A DNA stretch of 64,000 bases from WHSW01 sp963821025 (GCA_963821025.1 CAWGCG010000004.1:558001-622000); one strand, 5' to 3'. Numbered from the stretch's first letter, positions 16,472 to 25,238 are shown. Program-made: numbers and translations. The notes: a model not told the origin generated them from the sequence alone.

Positions 16472-17209
16472 CTAGGCGACCTGCTTCATCAGGTCGAGGA
16501 CCTGCTCCGGGCTCTCCGCGGCCTCGTCGCGGACGATCCGGCCGTCGACGAGGACGACGACGCGGTCGGCGACCGCTGCGGCGACCGGGTCATGGGTGAC
16601 CATGACCACCGTCTGGCCGAACTCGTCGACGGCGCGTCGCAACAGCGCCAGCACCTCCTCGCTCGAGCGCGAATCGAGGTTGCCGGTGGGCTCGTCGGCG
16701 AACACCACCGCGGGCGCGGCGAGCAGCGCCCGCGCGATCGCCACTCGCTGCTGCTGGCCGCCCGAGAGCTCTGCCGGGCGGTGGTCGAGGCGGTCGCCGA
16801 GGCCGACCGCGGCGATCAGCTGCTCGAGCCGCTCGGGGTCGGGCTTGCGGTCGGCGAGCTTCAGCGGCAAGAGGATGTTCTCGCGCGCGTCGAGCACCGG
16901 GAGCAGGTTGAAGAACTGAAACACGAAGCCGACGTTGTCGCGGCGCAGCTCGGTGAGCTCACCGTCGTCGAGGCCGGCAAGGTCGGTCCCATCGATCACA
17001 ACCGTTCCCGAGGTGGGACGATCGAGGCCGGCCAGGCAGTGCATCAGGGTCGACTTGCCCGAGCCCGACGGGCCCATGATCGCGGTGAAGCGGCGGGACG
17101 GGAACTCGACGTCGAGCCCGTCGAGGGCGCGCACCGCCGCCTCACCCTCACCGAAGACACGCACGAGCTCGGTGGCGGAGACGATCGGTCCGGCGTCGGA
17201 GTCGGTCAA
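16472..17209 (-). CDS. MacB/LolD-type ABC transporter ATP-binding protein
   Basis: A 245-residue ATPase partner of the permease downstream. Walker A GPSGSGKST, Q-loop VFQFFNLLPVL, signature LSGGQQQRVA, Walker B VVFADEPTGNLD and the H-loop VMVTHD are all intact; the EPTGNLD form is typical of the MacB/LolD/FtsE group. TTG 17209 is preferred as start because AAGGAAAGGA sits five bases upstream; the frame is open to 17281, but that extension has no ribosome-binding site. Confidence 0.95.
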   Translation of the reverse strand: MTDSDAGPIVSATELVRVFGEGEAAVRALDGLDVEFPSRRFTAIMGPSGSGKSTLMHCLAGLDRPTSGTVVIDGTDLAGLDDGELTELRRDNVGFVFQFFNLLPVLDARENILLPLKLADRKPDPERLEQLIAAVGLGDRLDHRPAELSGGQQQRVAIARALLAAPAVVFADEPTGNLDSRSSEEVLALLRRAVDEFGQTVVMVTHDPVAAAVADRVVVLVDGRIVRDEAAESPEQVLDLMKQVA

Positions 17210-17290
17210 AGTGTTCCTTTCCTTGCGGGTCGAGCTCGCATTGTGGTCGGCGCGGCGGGCCGGCGTGGGGCGGTTATCCACACCCTTCCC

Positions 17291-17980
17291 CTAAGGAGCC
17301 GGCGGGCTGAGCACCGACGGCGGCACGTCGGCGATCCCGACGGCGCGATAGAGGGTCGAGCTCGGCTTCGCCACCAGCCAGTTGCCATCCGATCGCACCA
17401 GGTAGAGGACATCGTCCTCGATTGAGACCTCGGCGCGGTCGGCGAACCGGGTGACCACGGTCGCGATCAGCCTCGCGCGCTCGGGACCGAGCTCGGAGAC
17501 CTCCACCTTGCTCACCTCCGCTCCGCGCCACACCGGCAGCCCGCGCGGGTCGCGATAGCCGATCGAAGCGTCGAGGGAGGCGGCACAGCCGCCGCGCGGT
17601 CGCGGCAACTCGATCTGCTCGATCGCGCCCGGGGCCAGCAAGGCGCAGGCGCGGGTGCCGTCGCCGGCATCGAGCGCGGAGACCAGGGCGCGCACGGTGC
17701 GCTCGGCCTCGCGAGCGAGCGTTTCGAGCCGGGGATCGCCGCCCGGACCCTCCGCAGGCCCGCTCGCCTGCCCGGAGCTCCCATCCGTGGGCTTGGCGTC
17801 GCCGCTTTGGTCTCCCGCCCCCGACCCCGGCGCGGTCGTGGTCGCCGAGGGCGCGCTGATCGAGGTGGTCGGGGCGGTGATCTCCGGCTCGGGCTCATCG
17901 CCACCACAACCGAGCGCCGTCGCGATGGCGAGCACGAGGCCGCCGGCGGCGATCGAGATTCTCAGGTTCACAGGCACCAT
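17291..17980 (-). CDS. Putative lipoprotein with NTF2-like C-terminal region
   Basis: A 229-residue secreted protein. The N-terminus has a short basic stretch, a hydrophobic helix and the lipobox ATALGC, so it should be lipid-anchored outside the membrane. A Pro/Thr/Ser/Gly-rich linker (about residues 30-85) leads to a domain with RTVRALVSALDAGDGTRACALLAPGA and a C-terminal DDVLYLVRSDGNWLVAKPS, a pattern common in NTF2-like lipoprotein domains of actinobacteria. Function is unknown. It lies upstream of the ABC exporter operon (81 bp gap) on the same strand and may be transported by it or share its transcript. Confidence 0.8.
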   Translation of the reverse strand: MVPVNLRISIAAGGLVLAIATALGCGGDEPEPEITAPTTSISAPSATTTAPGSGAGDQSGDAKPTDGSSGQASGPAEGPGGDPRLETLAREAERTVRALVSALDAGDGTRACALLAPGAIEQIELPRPRGGCAASLDASIGYRDPRGLPVWRGAEVSKVEVSELGPERARLIATVVTRFADRAEVSIEDDVLYLVRSDGNWLVAKPSSTLYRAVGIADVPPSVLSPPAP

Positions 17981-18063
17981 CTTTGCGTCCGAAGTCTGAA
18001 TCTAGAGCCCCCTGGCCGCAGCCTCCGGCAGGGCTGTAGCGAGAGGCGGCGAACACGCAGCCA

Positions 18064-18540
18064 GTGAAGGAGCCGGCTCGACAGAACTGGCCGGCCCGCC
18101 TGATCGCGAGGCGGGTGGAGAAGAAGGGGCTGCGACCGCGGTTGGCGGCAGCGGTGATCGCGATCCTTTGGCTGATCGCGATCGTCGTCTTCGGAGTCGT
18201 CGAGCATCTGGTCGATTCGCAGAGCTTCGACACCGTCTGGCTCGGCATGTGGTGGGCGACGCAGACCGTGACCACCGTCGGCTACGGCGACGTGGTTCCC
18301 CAGCATGCAGCGGGACAGGTCATCGGCGCCGTGCTGATGATTGGAGGGCTCTCGTTCTTCGCCGTGGTCACCGGGACGATCACCAGCGCTTTCGTCACCC
18401 GCGCCCAGGCGGAGCGGCGCGCGTCCGGGGATGACCCGGTGATCCAGAGACTCGACCGGATGGCGGCCGAGCTCGACCAGGTTCGGGTCGATCTCCGGCG
18501 TCTGTCCGAGGGCGGCGAGCGCCGGCGCGACTTGCCGTGA
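18064..18540 (+). CDS. Two-helix potassium channel protein
   Basis: A 158-residue ion-channel (Ion_trans_2) protein. The first transmembrane helix is at about residues 27-47, the pore helix leads to the selectivity filter TVGYGD (residues 71-76), and a second helix follows (QVIGAVLMIGGLSFFAVVTG). The C-terminus is a short cytosolic coiled coil (VIQRLDRMAAELDQVRVDLRRL) probably used for tetramer assembly. There is no RCK/TrkA domain, so it resembles a minimal KcsA-like channel. GTG 18064 is the start; the gene is divergent from the lipoprotein with 83 bp between them. Confidence 0.92.
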   Translation: MKEPARQNWPARLIARRVEKKGLRPRLAAAVIAILWLIAIVVFGVVEHLVDSQSFDTVWLGMWWATQTVTTVGYGDVVPQHAAGQVIGAVLMIGGLSFFAVVTGTITSAFVTRAQAERRASGDDPVIQRLDRMAAELDQVRVDLRRLSEGGERRRDLP

Positions 18541-18549
18541 TCTGAGAGG

Positions 18550-18588
18550 ATCGCCCGGCCCGGCGATTCTCCCCGCGGACTTCGCGGG
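18550..18588. terminator. Paired hairpins between convergent genes
   Basis: Two successive stems: ATCGCC/GGCGAT (18550-18567) and CCCGCG/CGCGGG (18572-18588), between the K+ channel gene and the oppositely oriented permease gene. Confidence 0.55.
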
Positions 18589-18602
18589 CTGAGTGCCCGC
18601 CG

Positions 18603-19775
18603 CTATGCCGTTGCGGGCGCCTTTGCGTCGGCGGCTACTTCGCTTTCGTCGCGGGCCCGCGCCAGGTCGGCGGAGATCCGGACCGCGGCCGAGGTGACCG
18701 GGGCGGCGAGGATCAGACCGACCGCGCCGAACAGGGCGCCGCCCGCGATCGTGACGATCAGGACCGCCAGGGGGTGGATGCCGAGCGCCGCGCCCATCGC
18801 GAACGGCTGCACCAGCTGCTGAAGGATCCCGTTGGCGAGAAGCTGAACCACGATCATCCCCACGGCCGCGTCGGTGCCGGCGCCGCCGAGCGCGAGCAGG
18901 ACGCTGAACGCGGCCGCGCCCCAGGCGCCGAGGTAGGGGACGTAGGCGCCAAGGAAGGTGACCATCGCGATCGTGCCGACCAGCGGCACCCCCAGCAACA
19001 GCGCTCCGACGGTGACGACAGCGGCGTTGAACGCGGCGACGATCGTGACCCCGAGGAAGTAGCCGCGCAGGGCGCCTAGGGTGCGCTGGGTGACGATCCG
19101 CGCGACCGGTCCCGGGAGGCCGGTGTGGCGCTCGCCCCAGGCGCGGATCTCGGGCCCGTCCTTGAGCAGGAAGAAAAGGCTGAGCGCCGTCAGGGCGAGG
19201 AAGAACGCAAGCGAGGAGAGCGCGCTGACTCCCTTGCCGACCCCGTCGAGCAGCGTCGACACCGAGGTGCTGATCGACGAGCTCGCCTCGTTCGTGGCGT
19301 TCTCGGCGCTGCCGGGATCGACCCCGATGTCCTTGAGCCAGCCCGCGATCGTGTCCTTTGCGTCCGAGAGGTGGCCGCTGATCGCCGAGACCTCGCTGGT
19401 GATCCCGCCGAGGACGATCACGATCACGGCGGCGCCGAGCGCGATCGCGGCCACCAGCAGCAGCGCGGTGCCGGCGGCCCGGGGGACGTGGTGGCGCTGA
19501 AGCAAGGCGACCAGCGGTGAGGCGACCGCGGCGACCACGGCAGCAAGGATCACCGGGACGACGATCGTCTGAGTCAGCGACAGCAGGCACACGGCGCCGA
19601 CGAGGAAGAGCGCGACACCGACCAACAGCCAGGCGCTGAAACCGACGTCGCGCAGCCAGCCGGGGGCGGCGAAGATGCCGCTGAGCTGTCCCGGGTCGAT
19701 CTCGACGTATTCGTCGCTGGAGGCTTGAGTCTCGGGCCCGCTGGAGTGGCGCAGCCGCCCGCGAATCGTGCTCAC
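18603..19775 (-). CDS. AI-2E family transporter (PerM/TqsA-like)
   Basis: A 390-residue polytopic membrane protein of the AI-2E transporter family, with about eight hydrophobic segments. Family features are the paired N-terminal helices (LLSLTQTIVVPVILAAVVAA), the soluble helical segment between helices 3 and 4, FFLLKDGPEIR, and the conserved TFLGAYVPYLG block. Family members export autoinducer-2 or act as ion/proton antiporters; the substrate here is unknown. GTG 19775 overlaps the DUF2252 stop by 4 bp, so the two are coupled and likely share the dyad-controlled promoter at 21214-21258. A frame extension upstream is only shadow of DUF2252. Confidence 0.9.
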   Translation of the reverse strand: MSTIRGRLRHSSGPETQASSDEYVEIDPGQLSGIFAAPGWLRDVGFSAWLLVGVALFLVGAVCLLSLTQTIVVPVILAAVVAAVASPLVALLQRHHVPRAAGTALLLVAAIALGAAVIVIVLGGITSEVSAISGHLSDAKDTIAGWLKDIGVDPGSAENATNEASSSISTSVSTLLDGVGKGVSALSSLAFFLALTALSLFFLLKDGPEIRAWGERHTGLPGPVARIVTQRTLGALRGYFLGVTIVAAFNAAVVTVGALLLGVPLVGTIAMVTFLGAYVPYLGAWGAAAFSVLLALGGAGTDAAVGMIVVQLLANGILQQLVQPFAMGAALGIHPLAVLIVTIAGGALFGAVGLILAAPVTSAAVRISADLARARDESEVAADAKAPATA

Positions 19776-21193
19776 TTGCCTTCCTCGGCGGCGAGCCGCC
19801 CCCGCTCGACCGCGGCCTTGACCGCTGCGTAGTCGCTTTCGTTCTGGTCGGCGTACGCGGCGGCGAACTCGGCGATCGCACGATCGAGCGAGTCGCCGCC
19901 ACCGACGTAGGCGCCGATCGCGACGCTGTCGCCGGAGCGCGCATGGGCGCGGGCCAAGGTCCAGCCGCAGATGCGAGCGTATGCCTCGAACACCTCCGGC
20001 GACATCTGCTCGACTTTCGCCGATGCCTTCGAGTCCCACAGCTGGCGCACGTAGAAATCCCGCGAGGCGCCGTCGAGCCCGATCGCGCGGAGCCAGCCGA
20101 GGAAGATGTCGCCCGCCGCCTGCATCAGGCGCTGGCCCTGGACGACGCGCTCGCCGTGGTGCGAGTACTCGCTCGGGGCGGCATACGGCTCGAGCACCGA
20201 GGCCTCCGCTTCCTTGACCTGGAGGAAGAGCGGATCGTCGTCGTCGCGTCCGACCAGGAGGACGATCCAGGCGCGGGTGCCGACGCTGCCGACTCCGACG
20301 ACCTTGCGGGCCGCGTGCACATAGCGGTAGCGCTCGAGCAGCAGCCGGCGCTCGTCGGGGAGGCTCGAGCGGTAGGTGCGCAGCAGGTCGCGGACCATTC
20401 CGGCCTCGGCTCCGGCTTCCTGTCCGCTGAGCTCCTCGATCGGGGTGATCAGCGGCGGGTCGCTGATGATCCGCAGCTCGCCGTCGACCCTTTGGGTGAG
20501 CTTCGCGAGCGCCCGGATGCTGTCCTTGGTCCGGGCTTTGGCGATGTTCCGATCGAGCGCCTTCAGCCCCTTCTTCGGCGCCCCGGCGGCGAACGCGCCC
20601 CGGATTCGGGCGACGTCGAGGCGTGAATACCAGGTCTCGAGATTGGACATTCCCGCGAACCCGCGGATCGTCTCCCGGTATTCACGGGTGGCAGCGATCA
20701 GCGGCCGCCGCCGCTCGCCGTCGCTGAAGCCGCGCTCGCGCGCGGCGATCTCGAGGCTCGCCGCAAGCCGCTTCAGGTCCCACTCCCAGGGCCCCGGGAG
20801 CGTCTCGTCGAAATCGTTGACGTCGAAGACGAGCTCGCGGTCGGGGGCCGCGAAGCCGCCGAAGTTGGACAGGTGGGCGTCGCCGCAGAGCTGCACCTCG
20901 AGCTCGCTTCGCGGCGTCTCCGCGAGGTCGGCTGCCATCACCGCGGCGCCGCCGCGAAAGAAGGCAAACGGCGATGCCAGCATCCGCCCGTGGCGAATCG
21001 GGACCAGCTCGGTGACCCGTGTAGCGGCCTGGCGCTGGAGGATCTCGACCGGATCAACCCGGCCGCCCGCGCGCTCCCAGCGGCCGTGGCTCGAGCGGGG
21101 CACCTCGGACCGGGCCGCCTTGCCGGTCGCGGCCCGCTCGGCGGCGGATCGGTGAGCGACCGGCTGGAGACCGGCGCGCGCGCTCGAGGTCAA
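19772..21193 (-). CDS. DUF2252 family protein
   Basis: A soluble DUF2252 protein of about 473 residues. Signature blocks are SPFAFFRGGAAVMAADL, QLCGDAHLSNFGGF, VFDVNDFDETLPGPWEWDLKRL and the late VVQGQRLMQAAGDIFLGW. The HLSNFG and DVNDFDE blocks resemble the catalytic loops of aminoglycoside-phosphotransferase/kinase-like folds, so an atypical kinase is possible; no function is established. The frame is open from GTG 21223, but the inferred transcription start from the dyad promoter is near 21207, so TTG 21193 is preferred here; true start uncertain. Coupled to the AI-2E family gene. Confidence 0.88.
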   Translation of the reverse strand: MTSSARAGLQPVAHRSAAERAATGKAARSEVPRSSHGRWERAGGRVDPVEILQRQAATRVTELVPIRHGRMLASPFAFFRGGAAVMAADLAETPRSELEVQLCGDAHLSNFGGFAAPDRELVFDVNDFDETLPGPWEWDLKRLAASLEIAARERGFSDGERRRPLIAATREYRETIRGFAGMSNLETWYSRLDVARIRGAFAAGAPKKGLKALDRNIAKARTKDSIRALAKLTQRVDGELRIISDPPLITPIEELSGQEAGAEAGMVRDLLRTYRSSLPDERRLLLERYRYVHAARKVVGVGSVGTRAWIVLLVGRDDDDPLFLQVKEAEASVLEPYAAPSEYSHHGERVVQGQRLMQAAGDIFLGWLRAIGLDGASRDFYVRQLWDSKASAKVEQMSPEVFEAYARICGWTLARAHARSGDSVAIGAYVGGGDSLDRAIAEFAAAYADQNESDYAAVKAAVERGRLAAEEGK

Positions 21194-21213
21194 CGACCGT
21201 GCCTCACGGGCCA

Positions 21214-21258
21214 ATCCAACCACGCCGCCCGGTCGTCTGCATCGTCCGCTTGGGGTGA
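21214..21258 (-). promoter_or_regulatory. Dyad-type promoter 1 (DUF2252 operon)
   Basis: Dyad core at 21242-21258: in gene direction TCACCC-CAAGC-GGACGA. A -10-like TTGGAT lies at 21219-21214, 22 bp beyond the core. Dyad centre would be near -42 of an inferred start at about 21207. Confidence 0.6.
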
Positions 21259-21301
21259 TTCACGCTCGAGTGCACTCCGCAGAGAGAGCTGACCCCGGAC
21301 A

Positions 21302-21346
21302 TCACCCGACTCGGGTGATGACAGCACGCCGCGCGGGCGCGAGGCT
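21302..21346 (+). promoter_or_regulatory. Dyad-type promoter 2 (lipoprotein gene)
   Basis: The core at 21302-21318 is a perfect TCACCC-GACTC-GGGTGA; the palindrome extends two more bases on each side (21300-21320). GAGGCT at 21341-21346 lies 22 bp downstream. Centre-to-centre distance to site 1 is 60 bp. Confidence 0.65.
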
Positions 21347-21410
21347 GAAAGCTGCGACGATCGGCCGACGACGTAGCAGCATGGGAAAGAGCTTCAAGAA
21401 AGGACTCAGG

Positions 21411-21803
21411 ATGCGACTGAACCACCACGCAAAGCCCGCCGCGCTCGCAACCGCGCTGGTCGCGACTCTGATCGCGGTCGGCTGTGGCGACAGCGACGAA
21501 ACCACCACCACCGCTTCCGGCGGCTCGGCGGGCTCAGGTGCCGAGCAGACGGTTGACTCGGCCGTGAGCGCGTGCACCAGTTCGGCCGACCAGCTCGGCG
21601 GCGCGGCCGGAACGGCGCTCTCGGGAGCCTGCACGAGCGTCGGGGACAGTGCCAAGCAGGCGGTGCAGAGCGGCGGCGAGCAGGCCAAGCAAGCGCTCTC
21701 GCAGGCGGCCAAGTCGTGCCGCAGCACCGTATCGAGCCTGCCCTCCGGAGAGGCACAAGACGCCCTCGGCAAGCTCTGCGACGCGATCGCCGGCGCCGGG
21801 TGA
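21411..21803 (+). CDS. Small alanine/serine-rich lipoprotein
   Basis: A 130-residue lipoprotein. ATG 21411 is chosen because AAAGGA precedes it by six bases; in-frame ATG 21381 is an alternative. The signal peptide ends in the lipobox LIAVGC, followed by a Thr/Ser/Gly-rich tether. The mature domain is helical with four further cysteines (SACTSS, GACTS, KSCRS, KLCDA) and an AKQA/EQAKQALSQAAK amphipathic repeat. No known family is recognised. The gene sits alone downstream of dyad site 2, with an inferred leader of about 58 nt, and ends in a hairpin. Confidence 0.78.
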   Translation: MRLNHHAKPAALATALVATLIAVGCGDSDETTTTASGGSAGSGAEQTVDSAVSACTSSADQLGGAAGTALSGACTSVGDSAKQAVQSGGEQAKQALSQAAKSCRSTVSSLPSGEAQDALGKLCDAIAGAG

Positions 21804-21810
21804 GCCCGGC
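21795..21810. terminator. Hairpin overlapping the lipoprotein stop
   Basis: Stem GCCGGG/CCCGGC with loop TGAG that contains the stop codon of the lipoprotein gene. It lies before the oppositely oriented cydB end. Confidence 0.4.
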
Positions 21811-21829
21811 AACCTCGGCTACCGGTCAG

Positions 21830-22846
21830 TCATGAGTCGTGCCCGTCGGTCTCCACCACTCCCCGCTGGGCGAGGACGTAAAGCAGCGCCAGCGACGGCA
21901 GCACCAGGACGACGGCGACCCCGAAGACTCCCAGGACCATGGCCAGGGTCTCGCTCGTGGCGGCGCCCTCGGAGATCGTCAGGGTCTCCGGGAGCAAATA
22001 CGGGAACTGAGCCACACCCCATCCCCAGATGACCGCGACCACCGCTGCCACTGCGAGCTCGCGAATCCCACGCCGTGCGCCGCGCTTGAGCAACACGAGC
22101 GCCCCCAATCCGAAGGCCGCCGACGCGATCACCAACGGCAGGGCTTCATCGACGAGCCCGTCATAGAGCAAGCGCGCATCGGCGCGCAGGACGAAGATCC
22201 CGACGAGCGCGATCGCTCCGGTTGCGAGCGCGCTCGCCATCGCCCGAGAGGCGAAGTATCGCTCCAGGTCGCCGTCACCCGCCCGCCGAGCGTCGCTGAC
22301 CAGGAACACGGCCGCGAGGTAGGCGCCGGTGGCGACGAAGAGGACGCCGATCAGCAGCGAAACCGGATTGAGCCAGCTGGTGACCGGGTCGCCGGCGGCG
22401 TTCCCCGGGGGAACCCGACCGGAGGCGATCGCACCGACCACCGTCCCCATGAACAGCGGCGTGAGCACCGAGGAGAGCGCAAACAGGCGCTCGGCGAGGC
22501 GGCGACGGCCGAGGCGGTCGGCGGTCTCATGAAAGGCAAACCCGGCGCCACGCAGGACGATCCCGAGTGCTGCCAGGCTGAGCGGGATGAAAAGGGTCGA
22601 CGTGATCGCCTCGAAGGCGCTCGAGAACGCCGTCCACAAGACGACCAGGATGAAGATCAGCCAGACGTGGTTAGCCTCCCAGACGGCCCCGATCGCCCAA
22701 TCGATCAACCGCCGCGCTCGCTCCCCGCGTTCGCCGTCCCCGGCCAGCAGCGACCAGAAACCGGCGCCGAAATCGGCGCCGCCGAACACTGCATAGAGGG
22801 TTGCGCCGATCCAGAGCACGCCCGCAACGGCGTCGGCCGTGCTCAC
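21830..22846 (-). CDS. cydB: Cytochrome bd ubiquinol/menaquinol oxidase subunit II
   Basis: A 338-residue CydB with about eight transmembrane helices. The N-terminus contains FGGADFGAGFW and WEANHVWLIFILVVLWTAF, both hallmarks of subunit II; RGAGFAFHE follows. CydB stabilises CydA and the bd haem pocket of this high-affinity, cyanide-resistant terminal oxidase. GTG 22846 overlaps the cydA stop by 4 bp. No cydCD assembly ABC genes and no CydX-like small subunit gene are seen next to it. Confidence 0.97.
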   Translation of the reverse strand: MSTADAVAGVLWIGATLYAVFGGADFGAGFWSLLAGDGERGERARRLIDWAIGAVWEANHVWLIFILVVLWTAFSSAFEAITSTLFIPLSLAALGIVLRGAGFAFHETADRLGRRRLAERLFALSSVLTPLFMGTVVGAIASGRVPPGNAAGDPVTSWLNPVSLLIGVLFVATGAYLAAVFLVSDARRAGDGDLERYFASRAMASALATGAIALVGIFVLRADARLLYDGLVDEALPLVIASAAFGLGALVLLKRGARRGIRELAVAAVVAVIWGWGVAQFPYLLPETLTISEGAATSETLAMVLGVFGVAVVLVLPSLALLYVLAQRGVVETDGHDS

Positions 22847-24243
22847 TCCGAGCCGCCCGGAACCGCAGCGGGCGGGCCCTCGCGCGGCCCGTAGGGCACC
22901 TCGGGCTCGCCGTCCGCCGACTCTCGCCAGCGCCGCGCCATGTTGCGAAGCACGAGCACGGTTGCGATCCCGAGGAGCGTGTAGAGGACGAGCACGATCG
23001 AGAAGGTGACCCAGACCCCGCTGGCGCCGGTGACCGCGTCCTCGGTTCGCATGATCCCGTAGACGACCCACGGCTGGCGCCCGACCTCGGTCACGATCCA
23101 GCCGCACTCGAGCGCCACGATCCCGGCCACCCCGGAGACCGCGACGGCGCGCAGGAACCATTTCGTGCTCGGGAGATCGCGCTTTCGCCACCAGGTGATC
23201 CCGAACCAGAGCGCGAGCAGGATCATCGCCGAGCAGATGCCGACCATGGCATCGAATGCCAGGTGCAACAGCGTCTTGGCCTGCGGCTGATCTTTGCTCG
23301 GCACCGTGTCGTAGCCGATCACCTTGGTGTCGGTGCTGAAGCCGACGAGGAAGGAATCGAAGCCGGGGATCCCAATTCCTCCCTTGACCCCGTCGTCGGT
23401 GCAGCGGCCTCCGAGATACTCGGTCACGTCCCTGGAGGTCTCCCTCACGCACTCCATCGACGCGAACTTGATCGGCTGATCCTCCGCGATCGCGCGCGCC
23501 GCGGTGTCGCCGACCATGAACTGAATCGGGGTCACGATGCACGCCACGGTCAGCGGGATCAGCAGCCCGAGGCGGTGGTGGTGGTCGCGGCGCCCGCGCA
23601 GCATCGCGACCGCATAAACGGAGGCAATCAGAAACCCGGTGACCAGGTAAGCGGCGAGGATCATGTGCGGGACCTCGTACGGAACGGCGTTGTTGAAGAT
23701 CACCTTGAGCGGATCGATGTCGGAGACGTTGCCGGCGCTGTCGAGGGTGAAGCCCTGAGGCTGGTTCATCCATGAGTTGACCGCGACCACCGAGAAGGCG
23801 CCGCCGATGCCGCAGATCGCGATCGGGACGCCGGTCCAGAAGTGGGTCCACGGCCGCAGTCGCTTCCAGCCGAAGATGTAGATCGCGATGAAGATCGCCT
23901 CCAAGAAGAAGAAGATCCCCTCGATCGCGAACAGGATCCCGAAGACTTCGCCGAAACGGCCGGTGAACGCCGGCCAGAGCAGGCCGAACTCGAACGAGAG
24001 CACCGTCCCGGTGACCGCGCCGACGGCGAAGGTCACCGCCGCGACCTTCGACCAGCGCCTGGCGAGCTCGAGTGCGACCTCGTCGTCGCGCTTGAGGCCG
24101 ATGTAGTTGGCGATCAGCATCATCGCCGGGAAGGCGACGCCGAGGCTCGCAAGGATGATGTGGAAGCCAAGCGTGAACGCCATCTGGCTGCGCGCGGGCA
24201 GCAGCTCCGAGGAGGCGGCGAAGGTGGTCAGGACCGTGCTCAT
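22843..24243 (-). CDS. cydA: Cytochrome bd oxidase subunit I
   Basis: A 466-residue CydA, the haem-bearing subunit that oxidises quinol and reduces oxygen at low O2. The haem-ligating His is His28 in LGFHIILASLGV; FFLEAIFIAIYIFGWKRL and the GRQPW quinol-site motif (in VTEVGRQPWVVYGIMRT) are present. The Q-loop is short, as in most bacterial CydA outside the E. coli type. The promoter carries dyad site 3, and the inferred transcript begins only about five bases before the ATG. Regulation by oxygen or redox state is plausible but unproven. Confidence 0.97.
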   Translation of the reverse strand: MSTVLTTFAASSELLPARSQMAFTLGFHIILASLGVAFPAMMLIANYIGLKRDDEVALELARRWSKVAAVTFAVGAVTGTVLSFEFGLLWPAFTGRFGEVFGILFAIEGIFFFLEAIFIAIYIFGWKRLRPWTHFWTGVPIAICGIGGAFSVVAVNSWMNQPQGFTLDSAGNVSDIDPLKVIFNNAVPYEVPHMILAAYLVTGFLIASVYAVAMLRGRRDHHHRLGLLIPLTVACIVTPIQFMVGDTAARAIAEDQPIKFASMECVRETSRDVTEYLGGRCTDDGVKGGIGIPGFDSFLVGFSTDTKVIGYDTVPSKDQPQAKTLLHLAFDAMVGICSAMILLALWFGITWWRKRDLPSTKWFLRAVAVSGVAGIVALECGWIVTEVGRQPWVVYGIMRTEDAVTGASGVWVTFSIVLVLYTLLGIATVLVLRNMARRWRESADGEPEVPYGPREGPPAAVPGGSE

Positions 24244-24254
24244 CTCACGCCCGG

Positions 24255-24299
24255 ATGCTCGGTCACCGTCGCTACCCCCGCATCACCCGGTCGGGGTGA
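24255..24299 (-). promoter_or_regulatory. Dyad-type promoter 3 (cydAB)
   Basis: Core 24283-24299 reads TCACCC-CGACC-GGGTGA in gene direction. The -10-like GAGCAT lies at 24260-24255, 22 bp away. The site is inside the last codons (HPDRVMRG) of the upstream aldose epimerase gene. Confidence 0.62.
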
Positions 24300-25234
24300 A
24301 CCGTGATCGAGAAGCTCGCCTCGTAGGTTTCGCCGGGCGCCAGGACGGGCAACTGGGGTCCGCCGTTGATCAGCGCGTTTGTCGGCGCCGTCATCGGCTC
24401 GATTGCGATCACGTCGTCGTCGGCTGGGGCGTAGACCTGGGCGAAGTCGAAGCCATCGCCGAAGACCACCTCGATCCTTCGGCCACCGCCTGCGAGGACG
24501 AACGGTGCGCGCTCGGGCGGCGCCAGATACTCGTCGTCGAAGGTGCGCGCGCTGAGCGGCCCCGGGGCAATCGCTACCTGCGCGCGTTCGCCGGTCGGCA
24601 GCATCCGGACGTCGAGACCGAGCCGCTCGCGAACCGGAATCCGGACCTCCCAGTCGTCGCGCTCGACACCCGGGAGGCGAAAGTAGGGGTGGTACCCGAA
24701 CGCGATCGGCACCGGGGAGTCCTCCCCGGCCTCGACGATCGTCTTGATCGAGAGCGTCGCCCGGTCCAGCGTTGCCTCATAGCGGAGCCGGTGCGCGAAC
24801 GGGAACGCGGCGATCAAACCCGGGTGGCCGCCGAAGTCGAAGCTCGCCGCGAGCACGCCACCGTCGCCCGCGACGGCGTGGCGATCGACCCGCCAGCCAT
24901 CCGCGGCGGCGAGCAGGCCGTGAATCGGAAGCCCGGCCGGGTCGTGCGAGGGGGCTGGAGAGGCGCGTTCGAGGTCGACCAAGCGGCCCGCTACCTGGAA
25001 GCGGGTCGCGCCGAGTCGGTTTGCCCACGGGTAGAGCAGTGGGATGCCCATGGTCGAGCGCTGCTCGATGTAGGCGCGCACCCCGCCACGCTGTCCCAGC
25101 AACTCCTCGCCGCGGTGGCGCAGCGAGCAGACGACCATTCCGGCGCTCGGGACCAAGGCCACCTCGAGCCCGCCGGCGGCCTGTGAGCCGAGCGTCAGAG
25201 CCTCGGCGTCGTCGATCGTGCGCTTTCCCACCAT
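24272..25234 (-). CDS. Aldose 1-epimerase family protein
   Basis: A 320-residue galactose-mutarotase-fold protein that would interconvert alpha and beta anomers of hexoses. Landmarks: LLYPWANRLG, LPIHGLL with a catalytic-type His, FGYHPYFRLP with the second His, and IEPMTAPTNAL near the C-terminus with the catalytic Glu. The substrate could be glucose or a modified sugar (GalM or YihR-like). The final eight codons contain dyad site 3, so the end of this gene doubles as the cydAB control region. It follows the cyclase gene by four bases and is probably in the PfkB-cyclase-epimerase operon. Confidence 0.92.
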   Translation of the reverse strand: MVGKRTIDDAEALTLGSQAAGGLEVALVPSAGMVVCSLRHRGEELLGQRGGVRAYIEQRSTMGIPLLYPWANRLGATRFQVAGRLVDLERASPAPSHDPAGLPIHGLLAAADGWRVDRHAVAGDGGVLAASFDFGGHPGLIAAFPFAHRLRYEATLDRATLSIKTIVEAGEDSPVPIAFGYHPYFRLPGVERDDWEVRIPVRERLGLDVRMLPTGERAQVAIAPGPLSARTFDDEYLAPPERAPFVLAGGGRRIEVVFGDGFDFAQVYAPADDDVIAIEPMTAPTNALINGGPQLPVLAPGETYEASFSITVHPDRVMRG

Positions 25235-25238
25235 CGGC

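Noticed and set aside
14197..16599. A long open frame (about 800 codons) antisense to the ABC permease
   Set aside because: It mirrors the FtsX/MacB permease gene. High-GC codon bias opens the opposite strand; the translated product is charged low-complexity sequence with no domain, while the sense strand has clear family motifs.
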